DNA from: an uncultured bacterium
Lineage (GTDB): Bacteria; Cyanobacteriota; Vampirovibrionia; Gastranaerophilales; Gastranaerophilaceae
Direction: 5' to 3'
NCBI GenBank assembly: GCA_900553845.1
Contig: USEW01000118.1
Coordinates: 1 to 5,709, forward strand
DNA length: 5,709 bases
Below, in pieces: positions 1-5,425 of the stretch. The position numbers and the translations under genes were made by a program. The stretch's first letter is position 1. The number at the start of each line of letters is the position of its first letter. The notes below the pieces were generated by a model, which was given only the letters and a program-made list of their open reading frames with translations, did no database searches and was not told the DNA's origin.

Positions 1-1236
1 AGCAATAAGCTCATTTTTATCTCTAATATCAACACCAAAAGAACAGGTATTTTTTAACATTGGAGAGGCTATAAGCATATGTATTTCTTTAGCACCTGCT
101 TTATATAACTTATTTACTATATTTTTTGCTGTGTTTCCCCTTACTAGAGAATCATCAACAAGAAGTATTCTTTTATCTCTTATCAACTCTTTTTTTATTT
201 TAAATTTTTGTTCTATTTTTTTATTTCTTAAATTTTCAATTTCAATAAAAGTGCGATTTTGTTTTTTATTTTTTAAAATAGCAAAAATTAATGGTAAATT
301 AAAAATTTGAGAAACTCCCATTGCTGCACAAATACCTGAGTTTACAATTGGAACAACAATATCACATCTGGATTTTAATTGTATATTTTTTTTAGCTATT
401 AATCTACCAAAACTTTTTCTTTGCTCAAATATACTGTGATTAAAAATAGTAGAATTAATATGTGAAAAATAAATATGTTCAAAAATACACATTTTCCTTT
501 GCACTGAATCATCGAATTTTTTTATTTTAAAATTGTCTAACATTAACTCAACTCCATAACCAGGCATTATCTCAATTTTTTTATTAATATTAAATTCCTT
601 AAAAGCAATATCCTCTGATGCAATAAAAAAGCCATCATTTGTTTCACAAAACCATAAAGGTCTAAATCCATATTTATCCCGATATGCAAAAATCTTATTT
701 TTATATAAAAAACACAAACAATAAGCACCTTTATTAAAAAACTCAGATAAAATTTTACCTATATTTTCAAAATTCACCTCAAGATTATCTTTCTTAAGTT
801 CAAAAATAATTTTTTTTAAAACAACTTCACTATCTGTTTGTGTTTGAAATTTAATATCAGTTATGAGTGATAATTCATTCTTTATTATTTGAATACCTGG
901 GATATGCCCGTTGTGACACATATAAATATTATCATCATTTAATTTATCGCATAATGGTTGTGCATTTTTTTTTAAATCACCATTCAAAGTTGAATATCTC
1001 ACATGTCCAATAGATACATTACCATTAATATATTTTATATTATCAGAATTAAAAACATCACAAACAAGCCCTTTATCTTTAAGTAAAATTTCACCTTTTC
1101 CTTCAAAAGAAACACAAATACCACAGCTTTGTATACCACGATGTTGAATGTTTGATAAAGACTTTATTGCTTTATCAATAATTTTATCGTTTTTATCGAA
1201 TAAGACACCTGCAAATACACCGCACTCTTCATTCAT
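1..1236 (-). CDS. purF: Amidophosphoribosyltransferase PurF (3' end cut off by window edge)
   Basis: PurF makes 5-phosphoribosylamine from PRPP and glutamine, the first committed step of de novo purine synthesis in the cytoplasm. The first 412 residues are visible; family members are usually about 470-510, so the C-terminus lies outside the window. The protein opens MNEECGVFAG: the four-residue leader before Cys5 fits a cleaved propeptide exposing the N-terminal nucleophile of class II glutamine amidotransferases. Other glutaminase residues are visible: Arg80 in GHVRYST, Asn109-Gly110 in CHNGH, Asp135 in QTDSEVV. The PRPP loop is ILLVDDSLVRGNT (357-369). Cys250 (in KMCIFEHIYFS) and Cys398 (in NTCSFGVDI) match two of the four [4Fe-4S] ligands of the Bacillus subtilis enzyme; the other two would lie beyond the edge. 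Oddities: HRGIQ replaces the usual HRGQ-E/D, HNGH replaces HNGN, VNS (298-300) replaces the usual PDS/PDT, and KNKKQNRTFI (322-331) replaces KNRYVGRTFI. The start is set by Cys5 and an upstream AAGGA. The gene follows mutL by 20 bp, so it is probably co-transcribed with it. Confidence 0.93.
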   Translation of the reverse strand, partial: MNEECGVFAGVLFDKNDKIIDKAIKSLSNIQHRGIQSCGICVSFEGKGEILLKDKGLVCDVFNSDNIKYINGNVSIGHVRYSTLNGDLKKNAQPLCDKLNDDNIYMCHNGHIPGIQIIKNELSLITDIKFQTQTDSEVVLKKIIFELKKDNLEVNFENIGKILSEFFNKGAYCLCFLYKNKIFAYRDKYGFRPLWFCETNDGFFIASEDIAFKEFNINKKIEIMPGYGVELMLDNFKIKKFDDSVQRKMCIFEHIYFSHINSTIFNHSIFEQRKSFGRLIAKKNIQLKSRCDIVVPIVNSGICAAMGVSQIFNLPLIFAILKNKKQNRTFIEIENLRNKKIEQKFKIKKELIRDKRILLVDDSLVRGNTAKNIVNKLYKAGAKEIHMLIASPMLKNTCSFGVDIRDKNELIA

Positions 1237-1247
1237 TAGTAAATATA

Positions 1248-1252
1248 TCCTT
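1248..1252 (-). promoter_or_regulatory. purF ribosome binding site
   Basis: AAGGA on the minus strand lies 11 nt upstream of the ATG at 1236, within the short mutL-purF gap and just before the mutL stop. It supports the ATG that puts the catalytic cysteine at codon 5. The spacing is a little long. No promoter is evident in the 20-bp gap itself. Confidence 0.55.
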
Positions 1253-1256
1253 AAAT

Positions 1257-3074
1257 TTATATATTAGAACGTTTAAAAAAGGCATTAACATCTTTCTTTT
1301 TAAACTCTTTAACAATAGGTCTTCCATGTGGACAAGTTAAATTATCAGGTGTATTTTTCCAATTTTTTACTATATTATGCATTTGCCAACTCATAAGAGA
1401 ATCACCTGCTTTTATAGCAGCTTTACAAGATGTCGTTATAAGCAACTTTTCTTCAATATCAACATGTTGTTCATTTTTTAATTCAAGTAATTGTGATAAT
1501 ATATCTTTCAATTTTATGTGAGAAATAATGTTTGGGATTTTTCGAAATATTATTTTTTTATCATCTTTAAAAATATACTCATATCCATATTTGGCAAAAT
1601 GTGTTTGATTATCACGCAAAAAAGCCAGGTCAGTTGCTTCAGGTTCAAAAACGTCTGAGATAAGTATAATTTGTGATGATATATTTTTTGAATTTTTTAA
1701 ATTATTATAAATGTATCTCTCATCTGCTATATGTTGGTCTATTATATACAAGTTATCATTTTCTTCAAATATAATATAAGTATTTAAAAACTGACCTATA
1801 ATTTTAAAATTGTCATATTCTGTTTCATTTTGCAATTTTTCTTCGCAATAATCCTCATTGTTATTCTGCACAAGCGAAACCTGTGAATTGTTTTCTTCAA
1901 GTCTGACAGTTTTAAAATTTAAATCATTCTGATTATCATCACTTCTATTATTTAATAAACTATAAAAAGTAATCTGCGCATTTTCTTCAATCTGTTTTTC
2001 AGTAACAATAACGTCATCTTCATCTAAATTTTGTTTAAATTTTGCATTAATGTTTAAAACAACATTATCTTGTTCCATATAATTTGCATTTTCAAGCACA
2101 CGATTTAATGTTTGAAAAATAAAACTAAATATTTTATTTGGATCGCTATATCTAACCTCTTTTTTTGTGGGATGGACATTAACATCTATATCATTTGGAC
2201 TTATTGTTAAATTTAAAACGACAAATGGATACTTTCCCTTTGGCAGCCTATTTTTATATACCAAATCTAATGCTTTTGAAAATACCTGACATTTTATTGG
2301 ACGCTTATTTACAAAAACATTTATAGATTTTTTACTTGAACGCTCAAACGTAGGTTTTGATATAAATCCTTTTAATTCCATTTTTGTAAAAATATCTTTG
2401 TTGTTAACTTCAAGTAAATTATCTGAAATATTAATTGAATAAAGTTCGCCTATTGTAGATAATAAATCACCAGAGCCTAAAGTTTTTAATGCTATCTTAT
2501 TATCATTTGTTAGCAAGATTGAAACTTGAGGATTAGAAAGTGCTATTTGCTGTACTATTTCTTGAATATAAGAGAACTCTGTTTTAGGATTTTTTAAAAA
2601 TTTTAAACGAGCTGGAACATTATAAAACAAATCCTCAATTTCAAAAATAGTCCCTCTATTTGATACTGTTTTAGATTTCACAAGGCTTCCATTATCGTCA
2701 AAACTAACTTTCACAGCATAATCACAATTGTCAATCTTTGTTATACATTTTAATTTTGAAATAGACGTAATACTTGATAAAGCTTCACCTCGAAACCCGA
2801 AGGATGATATTTCCCATAAATCATCATATTTGGATATTTTACTTGTAGTATGTTTAAAAAAGGCAATATCAATATCGTCTGGATGAATTCCCGAACCATT
2901 ATCGGCAATTCTTATATTTCTACAATCATGGCTTATTCTTATTTCAACTTTTGTTGAGTCTGCATCAATAGAATTTTCAAGCAATTCTTTAACAACCGAT
3001 GCCGGTCGTTCAATTACTTCACCAGCTGCTATTTTATTTATTAAATCTTTTGATAATTTATTAATTCTCGACAT
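1257..3074 (-). CDS. mutL: DNA mismatch repair protein MutL, endonuclease type
   Basis: MutL links mismatch recognition by MutS to strand incision and removal. The 605-residue protein has a normal family length. The N-terminal GHKL ATPase shows motif I VVKELLENSIDA (27-38; Glu30 general base, Asn34 Mg ligand), DNGSG (58-62), TSKI (77-80) and GFRGEAL (93-99). The transducer domain follows, with VNKRPI (255-260) and DVNVHPTKKEVR (297-308). A poorly conserved Asn/Glu-rich linker spans about 335-422. The C-terminal dimerisation/nuclease domain carries DQHIADER (446-453), SCKAAIKAG (549-557) and CPHGRP (581-586), the metal-binding set of MutH-independent MutL nucleases. QIILIS (468-473) sits where the beta-clamp motif is expected. 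Two positions of the classic DQHA(x)2E(x)4E motif differ: Ile449 for Ala and Asn457 for the last Glu. Asp446, His448 and Glu452 are kept, so activity is likely. The start has a weak GGGGA 11 nt upstream. A possible promoter lies about 30 bp upstream and purF follows by 20 bp. Confidence 0.97.
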   Translation of the reverse strand: MSRINKLSKDLINKIAAGEVIERPASVVKELLENSIDADSTKVEIRISHDCRNIRIADNGSGIHPDDIDIAFFKHTTSKISKYDDLWEISSFGFRGEALSSITSISKLKCITKIDNCDYAVKVSFDDNGSLVKSKTVSNRGTIFEIEDLFYNVPARLKFLKNPKTEFSYIQEIVQQIALSNPQVSILLTNDNKIALKTLGSGDLLSTIGELYSINISDNLLEVNNKDIFTKMELKGFISKPTFERSSKKSINVFVNKRPIKCQVFSKALDLVYKNRLPKGKYPFVVLNLTISPNDIDVNVHPTKKEVRYSDPNKIFSFIFQTLNRVLENANYMEQDNVVLNINAKFKQNLDEDDVIVTEKQIEENAQITFYSLLNNRSDDNQNDLNFKTVRLEENNSQVSLVQNNNEDYCEEKLQNETEYDNFKIIGQFLNTYIIFEENDNLYIIDQHIADERYIYNNLKNSKNISSQIILISDVFEPEATDLAFLRDNQTHFAKYGYEYIFKDDKKIIFRKIPNIISHIKLKDILSQLLELKNEQHVDIEEKLLITTSCKAAIKAGDSLMSWQMHNIVKNWKNTPDNLTCPHGRPIVKEFKKKDVNAFFKRSNI

Positions 3075-3105
3075 CGAAATTTAATCCCCAAAGTTTAAAA
3101 CAGTA

Positions 3106-3134
3106 TTTATAAGTCTTAAATTATTTTAACTTAA
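3106..3134 (-). promoter_or_regulatory. Candidate vegetative promoter for mutL-purF
   Basis: On the minus strand TTAAGT (3129-3134) and TATAAA (3106-3111) are separated by exactly 17 bp. This resembles a sigma-70/sigma-A promoter with a moderate -35 and a good -10. Initiation near 3099 would leave a leader of about 25 nt before the mutL ATG. In such AT-rich sequence chance matches are common, so this is a prediction only. It matters because the strong terminator just upstream would otherwise isolate mutL from transcription. Confidence 0.45.
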
Positions 3135-3171
3135 AATAAAAAAATAAAATACTTTTCATACATTTTGTTAC

Positions 3172-3206
3172 AAAAAAAAATGAGGCCCATATATGTGATA
3201 AGCCTC
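3172..3206 (-). terminator. Intrinsic terminator ending the small RNA
   Basis: On the minus strand GAGGCUUAU (3198-3206) pairs with AUGGGCCUC (3182-3190), giving nine base pairs with two G-U wobbles and a 7-nt loop. One A and an uninterrupted run of nine U (3172-3180) follow. This is a textbook Rho-independent terminator. On the plus strand the hairpin has no T run after it, so it acts only leftward. It lies about 100 bp before mutL and no coding gene ends at it, which points to a non-coding transcript or an attenuated leader. Confidence 0.85.
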
Positions 3207-3383
3207 TTGTGTCTGGAATTAAGAATAGTTGGAAGTATGAAAAAGATTTAATATTATTAAAATAAAACTTGATAAATTAGACAATTAGCTAAGTGTCTAA
3301 TTGATAAATTCATCAATTTAAATTAATAATTACTATATATCTTTTTACCATACTTTCCACTCCCTTTTTTGTATATATTTTCC
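3172..3383 (-). ncRNA. Structured small RNA of unknown family (possible 6S-like RNA)
   Basis: This stretch has its own promoter (3389-3417) and terminator (3172-3206), giving a transcript of about 210 nt. It folds on paper as one long rod. The outer stem pairs 3339-3346 with 3240-3247, 3349-3353 with 3235-3239, 3355-3358 with 3231-3234, and 3359-3361 with 3227-3229, broken only by small bulges. Above an asymmetric internal loop, 3323-3330 pairs with 3253-3260. An apical 9-bp stem joins 3294-3302 to 3275-3283. A long hairpin with an internal loop, strong promoter and terminator recall 6S RNA, which sequesters housekeeping RNA polymerase. That family assignment is inference; I do not recognise a diagnostic sequence. 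It lacks tmRNA, SRP RNA or RNase P hallmarks that I can see. Alternatives are a cis-acting leader of mutL-purF, or a transcript carrying a 12-codon ORF (3313-3351). Confidence 0.6.
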
Positions 3384-3388
3384 TATTT

Positions 3389-3417
3389 ATTAAATAATAA
3401 AAACCAAATTATGTCAA
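3389..3417 (-). promoter_or_regulatory. Near-consensus vegetative promoter of the small RNA
   Basis: On the minus strand a perfect TTGACA -35 (3412-3417) is followed by a 17-bp spacer and TTTAAT (3389-3394), five of six matches to the -10 consensus. Transcription would begin near 3383. This is the best promoter in the window. It starts just 14 bp beyond the flgE terminator stem, so the RNA unit is insulated from the flagellar operon and likely read by the housekeeping sigma factor. Confidence 0.75.
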
Positions 3418-3425
3418 GTATTATT

Positions 3426-3466
3426 TAAAACAAAATAAGGAAGCAAAAATTTTACTTCCTTATTTT
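3426..3466 (-). terminator. Intrinsic terminator of the hook operon
   Basis: AAAATAAGGAAG and its exact reverse complement (3432-3443 and 3455-3466) form a 12-bp perfect stem with an 11-nt loop. On the minus strand the tail reads GTTTT followed by AT-rich sequence. It lies 23 nt after the flgE stop. The stem is itself flanked by U-rich sequence on both sides, so some activity in the other direction is possible, but no plus-strand gene is present to use it. Confidence 0.8.
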
Positions 3467-3489
3467 AACATAGAAATCAATTATTTATA

Positions 3490-4851
3490 TTATTGTCCCA
3501 TATAAACAAGTGTTTTTAAGACCTCATTTGTTGTTGAAAATACACGACTATTTGCTTCAACAGCTCTTTGGGCTTGAATCATATTTGCAAATTGTTCAGC
3601 CAAATCAACATTTGATGCTTCCAAAGCACCTGTTTGCAAGCCACCTAAACCACTAACTCCAGCAAAACCATAATATGGTTGGCCGGAGTTTGCACTTTGT
3701 TGAAATAAATTTGAACCCACCTGCACAAGTCCATCTGGGTTGGTAAATTTAGCAAGCTGTATTTGCAAATTTTCTACCTGGCAAACATCTGAGTTCATTT
3801 TAACATCATTACCTTCGATAATTATCCCATCTGCTGTTGTATAACGAAATATATTTTTATTTGTAGTTTCATCCAACACAACAGTTAACTTGTCACCGTT
3901 AGCATAGGTAACTTCAATAGCTCCATTTTCATATATTGCAACATCTTCATGCCCTTGTGCTTCAGCAATTACATCCGGCATTGAAATTTGCTGTTTATAA
4001 TCTAAAATTTGAGATGAATATGACCCGTCTGCAGCAGGTTGTGCACCAGCTAAATCAGCCACTGACACAAAGTTTGAAGTTCCTGAACCAAATTTTAAAG
4101 AATTACATTTTGTTGTATCATTTGAAAATACAATTTTACCATCTACTATCGATGCTTTTGAAGGAATACCTTTATCTCCTAAAGCCGTATTTATTTTGTC
4201 CAGTACAGCTTTTAAATCAGTACAATCGGATATATCAACTGTAGCTGTAGTCTCAATATCGCCACCAGATGGTCTTAAATCGGCTGTTATTGTAAATGTT
4301 CCTTTTATAATATCTACACCATTTAAACTACTTAATTCTTTTGTAAGGATATCTTCAGTATTTGGTACTGTTTCAGTTTTTATTAATGTTGGAATTTTAA
4401 CCGGTATATCACTTCCCTGACTTCCAAAAATAGTGTTTGTGCCCATAACTTTATTACCATTAGGATCTACAAGCACACCATTTGCATCAAAAGTAAAATT
4501 CCCAGCTCGTGTATACATTATGGCTCCATTACCATTTTGCACACAGAAAAAACCATTGCCTTGAATGTTAATATCAGTATTACGACCAGTTGTGGTTGTT
4601 GTTCCTGGTGTAAAATTCTTACTTATTGCACTTACCTGCACTCCTAAACCAACCTGACGAGGATTTGTACCACCCAATGTCTTTGTTGGTGCGCTTCCTG
4701 ATGAATTTGTTATATAATATACATCCTCAAATGTCATATTACTTGATTTAAATCCTGTCGTGTTAATGTTTGCTACGTTATTTGCTATTACATTAATCTG
4801 TGACTGTGCTGCATTAATACCACCCATTGATGTAAAAAATGCTTGTGCCAT
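3490..4851 (-). CDS. flgE: Flagellar hook protein FlgE
   Basis: FlgE polymerises into the curved hook joining the flagellar rod to the filament. It is exported through the flagellar type III system, and no cleavable signal peptide is seen. The 453-residue protein has the conserved rod/hook N-terminus, with NNVANINTTGFK at 24-35. The FlgE/F/G core follows: INIQGNGFF (94-102) and YTRAGNFTFDANGVLVDPNG (113-132). The matching C-terminal helix is QTGALEASNVDLAEQFANMI (406-425) through RAVEANSRVF (429-438) to the end. The variable middle (about 160-350) forms the surface-exposed domains and includes a stretch (181-244) resembling the flagellin hook IN motif. Four cysteines (103, 210, 249, 357) are unusual in an extracellular fibre. 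FlgG shares the ends but is usually about 260 residues, so length and the flgD neighbour favour FlgE. A GGAGG site precedes the ATG, flgD is 31 bp upstream, and a terminator follows. Confidence 0.94.
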   Translation of the reverse strand: MAQAFFTSMGGINAAQSQINVIANNVANINTTGFKSSNMTFEDVYYITNSSGSAPTKTLGGTNPRQVGLGVQVSAISKNFTPGTTTTTGRNTDINIQGNGFFCVQNGNGAIMYTRAGNFTFDANGVLVDPNGNKVMGTNTIFGSQGSDIPVKIPTLIKTETVPNTEDILTKELSSLNGVDIIKGTFTITADLRPSGGDIETTATVDISDCTDLKAVLDKINTALGDKGIPSKASIVDGKIVFSNDTTKCNSLKFGSGTSNFVSVADLAGAQPAADGSYSSQILDYKQQISMPDVIAEAQGHEDVAIYENGAIEVTYANGDKLTVVLDETTNKNIFRYTTADGIIIEGNDVKMNSDVCQVENLQIQLAKFTNPDGLVQVGSNLFQQSANSGQPYYGFAGVSGLGGLQTGALEASNVDLAEQFANMIQAQRAVEANSRVFSTTNEVLKTLVYMGQ

Positions 4852-4862
4852 AAGTCTTTATT

Positions 4863-4867
4863 CCTCC
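4863..4867 (-). promoter_or_regulatory. flgE ribosome binding site
   Basis: GGAGG on the minus strand (within ATGGAGGAAT) lies 11 nt before the ATG at 4851. It is a strong Shine-Dalgarno in the 31-bp flgD-flgE gap. It fixes the start that yields the conserved N-terminal helix of the hook protein. Confidence 0.75.
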
Positions 4868-4882
4868 ATTATAATATTAATT

Positions 4883-5404
4883 TTATACTTTCTCTGTTTC
4901 GGTTGTTTCGTTATCATTTGTACCACTATCCTGACTACCATCAGTTGTTGTATCTTCATTTGGTGGAATGTATTCCCAAGTCATTGATTTTATAGTTTTA
5001 ACTAATGATAAAGGATAACTTTTCCCATTTACTTCAATTGTTGCTTCTTTGCCATTATAACCAACAGATGTAACTATACCTGTTATCTCTTTTTGGGAGT
5101 TTGAAGGATCTGTTAAGACAACTTCTTTATCTATCATAAGGCTGCCTTGTACAAGTTGGTTATTTGTACTTATTTCACTATTTAACTTTTGCAATTCACT
5201 TACCTGTGTAAACATAGCCTGTTGTTGTAAAAATTCAGTACTGCCTGTTGGTTCCAAAGGATCTTGATATTTTAACTGTTCCAACATTAACATTAAAAAC
5301 ATATCCTGACCATATTCCTGTTCACTTCCTGTTTTTTTTGTTTGTTTTGCTTGCATTGCTGTTGTTTGGTTTTGTAAATTTATTACTTCGGAACTTAAAG
5401 CCAT
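4883..5404 (-). CDS. flgD: Flagellar hook assembly (cap) protein FlgD, short form
   Basis: FlgD sits as a scaffold at the tip of the growing hook, allows FlgE to polymerise, and is discarded before the filament is made. The conserved part is at residues 34-71: DMFLMLMLEQLKYQDPLEP (34-52), TEFLQQQAMFTQVSEL (56-71). This is the FlgD hallmark of FLxLL..QL..QDPL.P..N/T-EF..Q.A.FS..E. A short beta-rich segment follows (about 92-140: VVLTD, GIVTSVGYNG, ATIEVNGKSYPLS). The last 25 or so residues (PPNEDTTTDG onward) are polar, acidic and probably disordered. At 173 residues it is shorter than the roughly 230-residue proteobacterial protein and lacks room for its full Ig-like/tudor-like module, resembling the compact FlgD of Gram-positive bacteria. 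The gene begins 21 bp after the upstream stop and has an excellent Shine-Dalgarno. Its place between probable fliK and flgE is the common hook-operon order. Confidence 0.93.
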   Translation of the reverse strand: MALSSEVINLQNQTTAMQAKQTKKTGSEQEYGQDMFLMLMLEQLKYQDPLEPTGSTEFLQQQAMFTQVSELQKLNSEISTNNQLVQGSLMIDKEVVLTDPSNSQKEITGIVTSVGYNGKEATIEVNGKSYPLSLVKTIKSMTWEYIPPNEDTTTDGSQDSGTNDNETTETEKV

Positions 5405-5411
5405 TTTAATT

Positions 5412-5420
5412 ACCTCCTCA
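5412..5420 (-). promoter_or_regulatory. flgD ribosome binding site
   Basis: TGAGGAGGT on the minus strand contains a complete AGGAGG core and lies 7 nt before the ATG at 5404. It is the strongest Shine-Dalgarno in the window, suggesting efficient independent initiation on flgD after the upstream gene ends. Confidence 0.8.
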
Positions 5421-5425
5421 AATTT

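Noticed and set aside
1..1236. purF as a pseudogene
   Set aside because: The frame is open through all 412 visible codons, and catalytic Cys, PRPP loop and Fe-S ligands are present, so its divergence does not look like decay.
3121..3180. Poly-A/T tract as a mobile-element scar or phase-variable repeat
   Set aside because: The nine-base run is the U tail of the terminator hairpin. No target duplication or inverted ends flank it, and it does not sit in a reading frame or promoter spacer.
3172..3383. tRNA, tmRNA, SRP RNA or a known purine riboswitch in the gap
   Set aside because: No cloverleaf, no TTC-loop or CCA end, no tmRNA tag frame, no SRP GNRA/GGUG signature, and none of the conserved purine-riboswitch core bases are visible.
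3936..4420. Two plus-strand open frames (102 and 74 codons) opposite flgE
   Set aside because: They lie entirely within flgE, have no convincing ribosome site, and translate to composition expected from the complement of the flgE codons; no recognisable domain.
3490..4851. Calling the hook gene flgG or flgF
   Set aside because: The ends are shared by the whole rod/hook family, but 453 residues with a large middle domain and the flgD neighbour fit FlgE; FlgG and FlgF are much shorter.
4760..4987. Plus-strand frame of 75 codons with hydrophobic stretches
   Set aside because: It spans the flgE start, the flgE ribosome site and the flgD end, all well supported on the other strand. The hydrophobicity is a by-product of reading polar codons backwards.
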